Source: Alphaproteobacteria bacterium (GTDB lineage Bacteria > Pseudomonadota > Alphaproteobacteria > CAAHEQ01 > UBA3637). From it: 32,092 nt of DNA. Of the stretch, positions 4,672 to 12,196 are shown piece after piece. A model generated the notes under the pieces. It had not been told where the DNA came from, did no database searches, and saw only the letters and a list, made by a program, of their open reading frames with translations. The DNA is taken from assembly GCA_015062245.1 (NCBI GenBank), contig SUVA01000013.1:1-32092 (forward strand). The letters are read 5' to 3'. Both the position numbers and the translations under genes were made by a program. Within the stretch, counting starts at the first letter, position 1, and every line of letters starts with the position of its first letter.

Positions 4672-6333
4672 ATGTCAAATGATATGGAAATTTTAAAAGC
4701 ACTGCCTGTTTTACAAAAAATATGGAACACCCCTACTTTATCGGATTATTTCAAAGATACAGTCAAGCCGTTGGCTCAGATGAAAGAAATGCCCGAAAAA
4801 CAGATATTCATCAATGCCGTTAAAGAAGAAGCAGAACGTTTGTATTCAAAAGATACCGCCCAAGAAATTTGTGAACAAATCAGCGGTTTTCCCGTTGTCG
4901 AAACCGGCACTCATTTGGCTTTTTTGCGTGATTATGACACCCAGCGCAAAGACGATTTACGTTCACGTTTAAATCAAAACGTTTTGATTTCCAGCGCTTT
5001 GATGCGTCATATGGGGCAAAAGTATCATATCGGTATTTATGGCAGTAATGTCAGCTTAAATCATCCCTGTGGCGGTGGTTTTTTCCAATTGGGCGATGAA
5101 ATTTTTCCCGTAACTTCCATTAAAAACATCAATCAATTTTCTTTATATGATGCCCCAAAGATTGAGCAAAAACATTTTAACACTTCTGTTTTGATGACAG
5201 CAAAGTTAAAAATGTTGAATGAAGTTTTAACAGATGAGATCATCAATAAAACCCCCTCACCCCGTAAGGAAATGTTAGCAAAAACAAAAAAAATCATCGC
5301 CTCTTTATTGGATCCCGTCAAAGATGGAAAAACAAACTATGAAATTGTTGATAAAAAATTCAACACCTTAAATGCAAACAACCAAGGCTTCATCAAATCG
5401 GCCATGTTAAGTTTGTCGGCCGAAGCATATAAAAAGTATGGCTATACCTTTTCGGATATTGACAAACAATATCAAGAATTGAAAGAAGTTTTTGATCGTC
5501 AAGATTTAAAATTACCCGATCAGGTCGCTTTGGTTCAATCAAAAACAATCAACCAAGCTTTAAACGGAACCGGCATTAAGCATGTATCCATAGACGGGGT
5601 GGAGGTTGTGCGAAAATTTTTAATTTCTGCATTAGAAAATAAAGACAGTTTATGGTATAAAATATTCAATAATCCCGAAAATTTCAAACAAATGCATCAA
5701 ACATTTACTGATATCAGAGGCAGTTGGAAAGAAAACGAATCTCCTTTTGATTATGTCAGAAAAGATAAAGGATTTTCAAAGCCTGTATCTTTACCGTTAG
5801 AGGCAATTGACCATAAACCTCAAACGATTTTACCGTTATTAAAAGACAGAAAAATTATGCCGTCTTGCAGTTTGATTATTTTGGCTTTACAAAGTTGCCA
5901 AATTATGGCCCATGGCGGATTTTTCCAAACAACCTATGCCGATAAAATCAAAAAGCGCTTTATCAATTACCTGAAAAGCATCAACGAAACAGAGCGAGCA
6001 GAAAACTTGGAAAAACTGCCGGTAGATATGGCTTTGTTATCTTTGGCCGTTCAAAAAGACAAATCGCAAAATCCGATGAAGTTGTCCGAAATTGCAAGAA
6101 TGCCCCTTGAAAAAAGAAAAGAATTGATGGATAAAATACCCAATCATCCTTCGTGTCAGGCAGTTGTCAATGCTTTACCAATACTGGGAAAATATTTGGA
6201 TTCAACGGCACCAGGTTATGTTCAAAATGAATCCAAACAACAACCTGAACCAGGGCTGGTTTGTCGGCATTGTAAAACAAACCAAATTTCTTCGCAAATC
6301 CAAGAACAAAAAAGCTATGCGAGGTCTGCATGA
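4672..6333 (+). CDS. Conserved-looking protein of unknown function, 553 aa
   Basis: I do not recognise this protein. It is soluble-looking, mostly helical, with no signal peptide or clear membrane helix. A distinctive stretch near residues 110-155 combines Arg-His-Met-Gly, a Gly-Ser-Asn turn and His-Pro-Cys-Gly-Gly-Gly-Phe-Phe, which could be a catalytic or ligand-binding core. Cys-Arg-His-Cys near the C-terminus is a lone CxxC. I chose the ATG at 4672, preceded by GAAAGGA; the frame also extends back to a TTG at 4630, but that codon lies in the stem-loop of the upstream terminator. The stop overlaps the ATG of the dipeptidase gene (ATGA), so the two are translationally coupled and probably work together, perhaps on D-Ala-containing peptides. 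That link is inference. Confidence 0.8.
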   Translation: MSNDMEILKALPVLQKIWNTPTLSDYFKDTVKPLAQMKEMPEKQIFINAVKEEAERLYSKDTAQEICEQISGFPVVETGTHLAFLRDYDTQRKDDLRSRLNQNVLISSALMRHMGQKYHIGIYGSNVSLNHPCGGGFFQLGDEIFPVTSIKNINQFSLYDAPKIEQKHFNTSVLMTAKLKMLNEVLTDEIINKTPSPRKEMLAKTKKIIASLLDPVKDGKTNYEIVDKKFNTLNANNQGFIKSAMLSLSAEAYKKYGYTFSDIDKQYQELKEVFDRQDLKLPDQVALVQSKTINQALNGTGIKHVSIDGVEVVRKFLISALENKDSLWYKIFNNPENFKQMHQTFTDIRGSWKENESPFDYVRKDKGFSKPVSLPLEAIDHKPQTILPLLKDRKIMPSCSLIILALQSCQIMAHGGFFQTTYADKIKKRFINYLKSINETERAENLEKLPVDMALLSLAVQKDKSQNPMKLSEIARMPLEKRKELMDKIPNHPSCQAVVNALPILGKYLDSTAPGYVQNESKQQPEPGLVCRHCKTNQISSQIQEQKSYARSA

Positions 6334-6944
6334 TTTTAAAACGTATTTGTTCATCCCACATACAATCAAAGCTTTTGTATGCCACAAAAAATAATTCTTT
6401 TTATCAAGATATGTATTCAGAATTTGGATTAAAAGAAGCCTTAGTCCATCCTGAATTATACAATCGTCTGATGCAAGCAGAAAAAGAATTGATTAAACAA
6501 AATTTAATTTTGGTCATCTATGATGCATTCCGACCTTTGGCTGTTCAAAAGTTTATGTACGAAACAGCACCGGATTATTTAAAGCCTTACATAGCCCCTC
6601 CCCCAGCGCCTGATTCCAAACGGGGCTTTCATCCAAGGGGAGTAGCCATTGATTGTTATTTAACGGATATGGCAGGAAAAAGCCTTACCTTTCCAACCGA
6701 ACCCGATGCCTTTTATCCAGGTTATGAAAAAGATCCAAACTATCAAACCTATTTAAAAAAATGCCACAGAGATTATGATGGCCCAGATTTAACCAATGAG
6801 CAAAAAAACAATCGTACTTTGTTGGAAAAAATAATGCAATCTGTTGGCTTGGAAGGCCTTCCCCATGAATGGTGGCACTTTAATTTGCCCAATGCTTGGC
6901 AATATCCTTTGATTGAATCTTTGAAAGATGTGGAAATAGAGTAA
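6330..6944 (+). CDS. D-alanyl-D-alanine dipeptidase, VanX/DdpX family (peptidase M15D)
   Basis: A 204-residue zinc dipeptidase that would hydrolyse D-Ala-D-Ala to D-alanine. The VanX signature residues are visible: Arg68 in Tyr-Asp-Ala-Phe-Arg-Pro, zinc ligands His101 and Asp108 in the His-Pro-Arg-Gly-Val-Ala-Ile-Asp motif, and the Glu180-Trp-Trp-His183-Phe motif giving the base and third ligand. No convincing signal peptide, so it is probably cytosolic. The ATG overlaps the stop of the preceding gene by four bases. There is no vanA/vanH-like ligase or dehydrogenase nearby, so a role in peptidoglycan recycling or D-Ala use fits better than glycopeptide resistance. Family assignment is firm; the physiological role is inferred. 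Confidence 0.92.
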   Translation: MILKRICSSHIQSKLLYATKNNSFYQDMYSEFGLKEALVHPELYNRLMQAEKELIKQNLILVIYDAFRPLAVQKFMYETAPDYLKPYIAPPPAPDSKRGFHPRGVAIDCYLTDMAGKSLTFPTEPDAFYPGYEKDPNYQTYLKKCHRDYDGPDLTNEQKNNRTLLEKIMQSVGLEGLPHEWWHFNLPNAWQYPLIESLKDVEIE

Positions 6945-6981
6945 CAAACGCCCATAAACTGAGATGTTTTTCCGTCAAAAG

Positions 6982-7009
6982 TTGCTTTTTTGGCGTTTTG
7001 TGGTATAAT
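6982..7009 (+). promoter_or_regulatory. Promoter of the small membrane protein
   Basis: TTGCTT (6982-6987), 16-base spacer, TATAAT (7004-7009), followed by a strong AGAAGGAGG ribosome site before the ATG at 7033. Confidence 0.65.
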
Positions 7010-7032
7010 TATATTATAGAAGGAGGGAAAAT

Positions 7033-7236
7033 ATGATTGATACTTTAAGAAAAAATTCTCAACCTGAGTTTTCTTTTACCAGATGTTGTGGGATGTTGAT
7101 GAAGTTGGCGATTTTGGGCGCTATATTATATGCCGGTAAAGGTACTTATGACACCTTAACAAAAGACACCGATACTTTTACAAAAAATATCGGCACCGAA
7201 AAAATCAATCGGATATCAAATTCTTTGGGCAGGTAA
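7033..7236 (+). CDS. Small single-pass membrane protein, hypothetical
   Basis: A 67-residue protein with one hydrophobic segment at about residues 23-40 (Met-Leu-Met-Lys-Leu-Ala-Ile-Leu-Gly-Ala-Ile-Leu-Tyr-Ala) and a polar, Thr/Lys-rich C-terminus. No known domain. It has a strong ribosome site, its own promoter and a terminator after it, so it is likely expressed on its own rather than with its neighbours. Two adjacent cysteines precede the membrane segment. The function is unknown. Confidence 0.65.
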   Translation: MIDTLRKNSQPEFSFTRCCGMLMKLAILGAILYAGKGTYDTLTKDTDTFTKNIGTEKINRISNSLGR

Positions 7237-7259
7237 TCATTCCATTTAATTAAAAGACA

Positions 7260-7279
7260 GGGGGCGTGTTGCCCCCTTT
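7260..7279 (+). terminator. GC-rich terminator hairpin
   Basis: GGGGGC pairs with GCCCCC across GTGTT, followed by TTT and A residues. The short T run makes it a modest terminator. It separates the small membrane protein from the hydrogenase operon. Confidence 0.65.
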
Positions 7280-7308
7280 AAAAATGCATAAAAACCTATC
7301 ATTTTTGC

Positions 7309-7337
7309 TTGACAAACGAATTGTTTTTTTCTATAAT
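7309..7337 (+). promoter_or_regulatory. Promoter of the hydrogenase-adhE-rex operon
   Basis: TTGACA (7309-7314), 17-base spacer, TATAAT (7332-7337). An AAAAGGAAAAAG ribosome site precedes the ATG at 7364. Confidence 0.9.
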
Positions 7338-7352
7338 GTGAAAAAAATCACA
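7337..7352. promoter_or_regulatory. Palindromic operator, probable Rex site
   Basis: TGTGAAAAAAATCACA is an interrupted palindrome that begins on the last base of the -10 box and covers the likely transcription start, a position where a bound repressor blocks initiation. It is one base from the TGTGAA-N4-TTCACA form of Rex sites, and rex is the last gene of this operon. It also fits the TGTGA-N6-TCACA core of CRP-family sites, but this position is unusual for an activator. Confidence 0.6.
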
Positions 7353-7363
7353 AAAGGAAAAAG

Positions 7364-7594
7364 ATGATAACAATAAAAGTTTGTTTGGGAAGTTCGTGTT
7401 ATATCCGTGGTAATGATAAAACCCTTGCGTTTTTAGAAGAATATATACAAAAAAGCAAAAAAAATATTCAAATTGAATTATCAGGTTGTCGCTGTGGTAA
7501 TTTATGCCAAGACGGCCCGAATATATTTATCAACGATAAAAAATATTCGCACCCAACCCAAAAAGAACTTATTCAGATTTTGGAGGCTTTATGA
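7364..7594 (+). CDS. hfsA: Thioredoxin-like [2Fe-2S] ferredoxin (HfsA/NuoE-type)
   Basis: A 76-residue thioredoxin-like 2Fe-2S protein. The four expected cluster cysteines appear as Cys-Leu-Gly-Ser-Ser-Cys near the N-terminus and Gly-Cys-Arg-Cys-Gly-Asn-Leu-Cys in the middle (an extra cysteine is present). Such proteins carry electrons to or from complex I-like and hydrogenase modules. It is the first gene of the operon, overlaps the next gene by four bases (ATGA), and matches the position of hfsA in the hfs hydrogenase operons described in thermophilic clostridia. The symbol is by operon analogy. Confidence 0.8.
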   Translation: MITIKVCLGSSCYIRGNDKTLAFLEEYIQKSKKNIQIELSGCRCGNLCQDGPNIFINDKKYSHPTQKELIQILEAL

Positions 7595-9300
7595 GCAATC
7601 AAAACGCCGCTGTTTATACGCTTTTTAACGAATGTCAGGATTGTTATAAATGCGTCCGTCGTTGTCCGGTTAAATCTATCCGTATTCAAGACGGTCATGC
7701 CTGCGTTTTATCGGAAAAATGTATTGCTTGTGGCCGATGTGTGGCCCCCTGTCCCAGCCACGCCAAACGTGTCAGAAATGATGTGGATGCCGTTCGCCGT
7801 CTGATCAATTCCCAAAAAGATGTTTATGTATCATTGGCCCCCAGTTGGCGTGCTTCTTTTCAATGTATATCCAGACAATTGATTGCCACATTGAAAAAGC
7901 TAGGTTTTAAAGGTGTCAGCGAAACAGCCTTGGGCGCACAAGAGGTTTCCATAGAAACAACCAGAATCTTAAATTCAATGGATAAAGGTTTACTGATATC
8001 AAGTGCTTGTCCTGTTATTGTTAAATATATCAGATTATATAAACCACACTTATCTGATTGTATTGTTCCCATTGCCTCACCGGCTTTAACACATGCTAAA
8101 ATGTTAAAAGAGCATTACGGAAATGATATTTCTGTCGTCTTTATTGGCCCTTGTATCGCCAAAAAAGAGGAATCAGATACACATAAAGATTTAATTGATT
8201 ATGCTCTGACCTTTGAAGAATTAAAAATGTGGTTAAAAGAATCCGATATTGCCATAGAAGAAGGCGATTGTATAAATGAAGCTTTTGTTCCGCAACACGC
8301 CCATGAAGGATGTTTATATCCTATGGATGGGGGAATGTGTGAAACCATCAAAAAAGTCGGAATTAAAGATAATGTTCATCTGTGCCCAACCTGTTCTTTG
8401 GAATCGTTTGATTTGGCAATAGAATCGTTATCAAACGAACATTTTAAAAACCCTGTTTTTGTTGAGGCTTTGGCCTGTATCGGTGGTTGTATGCACGGTC
8501 CATGCATTGCAACAAAAATGTCGGATATCAACAATGTTTCACGCCTTTTACGTCACATTAAACAGCGCAATAACATTCCACAGACGGCAAAAACTGTTGT
8601 TTGTGAAAAATATAGCCCTTCTCCTGTTATTGAAAAAACCTACACTATGGAAGAAATTCGGGAGGCTTTACACAGAATCGGAAAATATACCCCGGAAGAC
8701 GAATTGAACTGTGCCGGATGCGGATATCAAACCTGTAAGGATATGGCAAAAGCTCTATTAAAGGGAAATGCCGAACCGTCTATGTGCGTTTCCTATATGC
8801 GCAAACTGGCGACCAAAAAGGCAAATGCCATGTTAAAGAGCATTCCATCGGCTATGGTGATGTTGGATAAACAATTGAATATTTTAGAAACAAACGAAGC
8901 CTTTGTCAAAATGTTTGTGGATGAAGATAAAGATATTTACCTGTCCAATCCGCAAAAGTTAATCGGATTACCGATACAAAAATTCTTTGATGCCGAAAAA
9001 TTATTTACTTCTGTTTTAAACAGTGGCCAGGAAATTCAAAAGGAAAATTACCGTTTTAATAATAAATTTTATGATTTGCATATATTCCCCGTTGAACCAA
9101 CCGTCAGTATTGGCGTTGTCATAACGGATATGACAAGCGCAAATCATTCACGTGAAAGGGTTGCCAAAAAAGCAAAAGAAGTGATTGATAAAAATATATC
9201 AACCGTTCAACAGATTGCTTGTTTATTGGGTGAGCATATGGTAGAAACCGAAACAATTTTAAATACAATTGCCAGCGAATATAATCAGGATCAGGAATAA
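7591..9300 (+). CDS. hfsB: Sensory [FeFe]-hydrogenase with PAS domain (HydS/HfsB-type)
   Basis: A 569-residue protein with domains in this order: two 4Fe-4S clusters (residues about 15-55), an H-cluster domain (about 80-310), a further Fe-S domain with Cys-x2-Cys-Gly-x3-Cys (about 373-400) and a PAS domain (about 412-515). The H-cluster motifs are L1 Ser-Ser-Ala-Cys-Pro (137-141), L2 Gly-Pro-Cys-x-Ala-Lys-Lys-Glu (186-193) and L3 Glu-x4-Gly-Gly-Cys-type (292-300, Cys296 and Cys300). In L1 the first of the usual paired cysteines, the proton-relay residue in catalytic enzymes, is Ala139, as known for sensory HydS proteins. It therefore probably senses H2 or redox state rather than evolving H2, and the PAS region and adjacent phosphatase suggest an output pathway. 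It is 4 nt overlapped with the gene before and abuts the gene after. Confidence 0.88.
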   Translation: MSNQNAAVYTLFNECQDCYKCVRRCPVKSIRIQDGHACVLSEKCIACGRCVAPCPSHAKRVRNDVDAVRRLINSQKDVYVSLAPSWRASFQCISRQLIATLKKLGFKGVSETALGAQEVSIETTRILNSMDKGLLISSACPVIVKYIRLYKPHLSDCIVPIASPALTHAKMLKEHYGNDISVVFIGPCIAKKEESDTHKDLIDYALTFEELKMWLKESDIAIEEGDCINEAFVPQHAHEGCLYPMDGGMCETIKKVGIKDNVHLCPTCSLESFDLAIESLSNEHFKNPVFVEALACIGGCMHGPCIATKMSDINNVSRLLRHIKQRNNIPQTAKTVVCEKYSPSPVIEKTYTMEEIREALHRIGKYTPEDELNCAGCGYQTCKDMAKALLKGNAEPSMCVSYMRKLATKKANAMLKSIPSAMVMLDKQLNILETNEAFVKMFVDEDKDIYLSNPQKLIGLPIQKFFDAEKLFTSVLNSGQEIQKENYRFNNKFYDLHIFPVEPTVSIGVVITDMTSANHSRERVAKKAKEVIDKNISTVQQIACLLGEHMVETETILNTIASEYNQDQE

Positions 9301-10461
9301 ATGTTTATTGATATAGATTGCGCCCAGATAAAAAAACACGGACAAAACGCCTTCGGTGATTATTTTGTATCAAAAAGAACAGATAATCAGGAACGTGTTT
9401 TGGCTGTTCTTTCTGATGGTTTGGGTAGCGGTATCAAAGCCAATATTTTATCCTGTATGACATCCACTATGTTGTTACGCTTTATTGAAGAAGATATTCC
9501 TATTCAAAAAGCCGCCAGCATTATTATGGATTCTTTGCCCGTTTGTCAAATCAGAAAAATCAGCTATGCGACCTTTTCTGCCATTGACTGTCGCAACGAT
9601 GGCAGTGTTTGGGTAGTTGAAGAGGGAAATCCGTCTTTCGTTTTGATGAGAAATAACTCGGATATTCCTTTAGAATACACAGAATTCAGCTCACCAAAAT
9701 TCCCTGACAGACAATTAAAATTATATCAGTTTAAAGCCCAAGACGGAGACAGAATTGTTTTTTGTTCTGACGGTGTTAGTCAGGCCGGTATCGGAACACC
9801 AGAATATCCTTTGGGTTTTCAACGAAAAGGGTTGATTGAGTTTTTAAAAAGTTATCTGAATACCAATTCAAATGTATCCAGCACAAAATTGGCCGGTGAT
9901 GTTATACAAAAAGCCTTAACGATTGAACCAAAACAACATGCCGGTGATGATATTTCTTGCGCTGTTTTGTATTTCAGAAAACCAAGAAAAGCCTTAATTT
10001 TTACAGGCCCGCCCTATAATCGTGTCAAAGATAGGGAATACTGTTTATCTTTTGGTTTCTTTTCGGGTAAAAAAGCCATTTGTGGCGGAACAACGGCAAA
10101 TATGATATCCCGTGAATTAAAACGTGAAATTATAAATGTTACCCATAAAACATCCGGTGATTTACCGCCTATTGCAAAAATGAATGGTGTTGATTTGGTA
10201 ACCGAAGGTATCTTGACATTAACCAGAGCCAGCGAGTATTTAGAACGTGAAGAATTAAAACATAGAGATGCCGCCGGTTTATTGGTTGATTTCCTTTTAA
10301 GTTCTGATATTATTGAATTTATGGTCGGGGCAATGCTGAATCAAGCGCACTACGACCCATCTTTACCAATTGAAATAGAAGTGAGGAGAACAATCATCAA
10401 AAAAATAAAAAATACATTAGAAAATAAATATTTTAAACAGGTTATTATACATTATATATAG
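9301..10461 (+). CDS. hfsC: SpoIIE-type PP2C phosphatase of the hydrogenase operon (HfsC-like)
   Basis: A 386-residue protein whose first 230 residues are a PP2C/SpoIIE-type serine phosphatase: Leu-Ser-Asp-Gly-Leu-Gly-Ser-Gly (38-45) and a later Gly-Asp-Asp-Ile-Ser-Cys supply the metal-binding aspartates. The C-terminal part (about 235-386) is a separate domain with a Gly-Gly-Thr-Thr-Ala-Asn motif, as is usual for phosphatases beside sensory hydrogenases. It starts directly after the stop of the sensory hydrogenase gene, so the two are probably co-translated. A role in relaying the H2 or redox signal by dephosphorylating an unknown partner is inferred from the conserved operon; no partner anti-anti-sigma-like protein is visible here. 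Confidence 0.82.
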   Translation: MFIDIDCAQIKKHGQNAFGDYFVSKRTDNQERVLAVLSDGLGSGIKANILSCMTSTMLLRFIEEDIPIQKAASIIMDSLPVCQIRKISYATFSAIDCRNDGSVWVVEEGNPSFVLMRNNSDIPLEYTEFSSPKFPDRQLKLYQFKAQDGDRIVFCSDGVSQAGIGTPEYPLGFQRKGLIEFLKSYLNTNSNVSSTKLAGDVIQKALTIEPKQHAGDDISCAVLYFRKPRKALIFTGPPYNRVKDREYCLSFGFFSGKKAICGGTTANMISRELKREIINVTHKTSGDLPPIAKMNGVDLVTEGILTLTRASEYLEREELKHRDAAGLLVDFLLSSDIIEFMVGAMLNQAHYDPSLPIEIEVRRTIIKKIKNTLENKYFKQVIIHYI

Positions 10462-10470
10462 GAGGAAAAA

Positions 10471-10734
10471 ATGAGAAAAATAACTGTTAAAGTCTGTCAA
10501 GGGACAACCTGCTTCGTTATGGGTGGGGAAATTATCAAATCCATGCTGAACAGCTTGGAGGAAAAATATGCAGATAAAATTGAAATCTCATCTGTCAGAT
10601 GTTTAGGAGCTTGTGATAAGAGCGATTCTTTTTCAAAAGCACCCTATATTATGGTAGATGACGAAATCATTTCATCCGCAACATTGGAAAAAGTAGTAAC
10701 TGTAATTGAAAGAAAATTAAAAAATGACCAGTAA
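10471..10734 (+). CDS. Thioredoxin-like [2Fe-2S] ferredoxin
   Basis: An 87-residue paralogue of the first operon gene, with Cys-Gln-Gly-Thr-Thr-Cys near the N-terminus and Cys-Leu-Gly-Ala-Cys in the middle as cluster ligands. It has a strong AGGAGG site and overlaps the next gene, the catalytic hydrogenase, by 11 bases in another frame, which points to tight coupling. Likely the electron-transfer small partner of that hydrogenase. The family is clear; the partner is inferred from position. Confidence 0.8.
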   Translation: MRKITVKVCQGTTCFVMGGEIIKSMLNSLEEKYADKIEISSVRCLGACDKSDSFSKAPYIMVDDEIISSATLEKVVTVIERKLKNDQ

Positions 10735-12196
10735 TTCTGAATTAGAAACAAAAAGATTAAAACGTGAAGTTTTGGTGCGATTAATCCGTGCCTTTTTATC
10801 CGATAATTTTGCCGAAAATGCAAGATTAATCCCTTATGATATGCGTCCGAAATATGCCGAAGCACCTTTTCGTTGCTGTAATTATAAGGAACGTGGAATT
10901 TTGCGAGCCAGAACATTGGCTGGCTTGGGCTTTTCCATTGAAGAAGATGATGAAAGAACGCTTTTGTCGGATTATGCCAAAAGGGCCTTGGAACGGGAAA
11001 AACCGGACTCTAATCCTTTGACCGTTGTGGAAAGCGCTTGTCACAGTTGTCCTTCATCTCAGGTTTATGTGACAGAATTATGCCAAAATTGTGTTGCTAA
11101 ACCATGTATGAATGCATGCCGTTTTGGGGCGATATCACACATTGGTGGTAAATCAGTAATTAATCCTGAAAAATGTAAAAAATGTGGCTTATGTATGTCG
11201 GCGTGTCCCTATGGGGCGATTGTCAAGACGGTTGTTCCTTGTGAACAGGCCTGTCCCGTCAACGCTATTACAAAAGATGAGCATGGTTATGCCCGCATTG
11301 ATCACGAAAAATGTATTTCATGCGGAAAATGCGTATCCGCCTGTCCTTTTGGTGCCGTTCACCCAAAATCTCAGGTTATTGATGTTTTAAAACAAATCAA
11401 AGCCGGAAAAAATGTCATTGCTTTGATTGCACCGGCTTTAATCGGCCATTTACCGTGCAACCCGGAACAAATACAGGACGCCTTAAAGAAAATAGGCTTT
11501 TCGGCTGTTTATGAAGTGGCACAAGGGGCCGATATCACAACCCAAATAGAAGCCAAAGATTTCCAAGAACGTTTAGAACAAAGCGCTACTTTTATGACGA
11601 CTTCTTGTTGTGCCGGCTATACCGAATTGGTCAAAAAACATTTACCGGAAATAAAGCCTTTTGTATCTGATGCCAAAACACCGCTTTATTATACGGCTGA
11701 GTTAATAAAAAAAGAATATCCGGATGCCATAACCGTATTTATCAGCCCGTGTTTTGCCAAACGTCGGGAGGTTTTGGATAATCCCAATGTCAATTATTTG
11801 ATGAATTTTGAAGAATTAGGGGCAACTTTAATCGCTATGGGCATTGAAATAGATGCTTGCGAAGAAAAAGAATTTGACTATCAAAGTTCTAAAGAAGCCC
11901 GAGAGTTTGCCCTGACAGGCGGTGTGTCACGTGCCGTGTTGGCCGCTTGGAAAGGCGAAAAAGATGCTGTCAAGCCCGTTGTTATCAATGGTTTAGATAA
12001 AGCATCAATCCGTGATTTGAAAATATATGCCAAAACTGGCAAATGCCCGGCCGGCAACCTAATTGAAGTTATGTGTTGCCCCGGTGGATGTATTGCCGGT
12101 AATGCCTGTTTAGGGTCATTAAAGGATGCATTCAAAAAAGTCACAGCTTATGCAGAAAAAGGACAATCACTAGAAGAAAGGAAAAATGATGAGTGA
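10724..12196 (+). CDS. hfsD: [FeFe]-hydrogenase, group B (catalytic; HfsD-like)
   Basis: A 490-residue enzyme for reversible 2H+ + 2e- to H2. The N-terminal half carries several 4Fe-4S ligand sets between residues about 106 and 210 (Cys-x2-Cys-x3-Cys-Gly-type and Cys-x2-Cys-x2-Cys-x3-Cys-Pro). The H-cluster domain has L1 Thr-Ser-Cys-Cys-Ala-Gly-Tyr (293-299), L2 Ser-Pro-Cys-x-Ala-Lys-Arg-Arg-Glu (341-349) and L3 Glu-Val-Met-Cys-Cys-Pro-Gly-Gly-Cys (448-456). The Ala-Gly-Tyr variant of L1 and the Cys-Cys-Pro variant of L3 are typical of group B. Both L1 cysteines are present, so this copy should be catalytically active, unlike the sensory one upstream. Maturases HydEFG are not in the window and must be elsewhere. 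Confidence 0.92.
   Translation: MTSNSELETKRLKREVLVRLIRAFLSDNFAENARLIPYDMRPKYAEAPFRCCNYKERGILRARTLAGLGFSIEEDDERTLLSDYAKRALEREKPDSNPLTVVESACHSCPSSQVYVTELCQNCVAKPCMNACRFGAISHIGGKSVINPEKCKKCGLCMSACPYGAIVKTVVPCEQACPVNAITKDEHGYARIDHEKCISCGKCVSACPFGAVHPKSQVIDVLKQIKAGKNVIALIAPALIGHLPCNPEQIQDALKKIGFSAVYEVAQGADITTQIEAKDFQERLEQSATFMTTSCCAGYTELVKKHLPEIKPFVSDAKTPLYYTAELIKKEYPDAITVFISPCFAKRREVLDNPNVNYLMNFEELGATLIAMGIEIDACEEKEFDYQSSKEAREFALTGGVSRAVLAAWKGEKDAVKPVVINGLDKASIRDLKIYAKTGKCPAGNLIEVMCCPGGCIAGNACLGSLKDAFKKVTAYAEKGQSLEERKNDE

Noticed and set aside
6330-6944. Vancomycin resistance locus
   Set aside because: Only the VanX-type dipeptidase is present; no ligase, dehydrogenase or two-component pair lies beside it.
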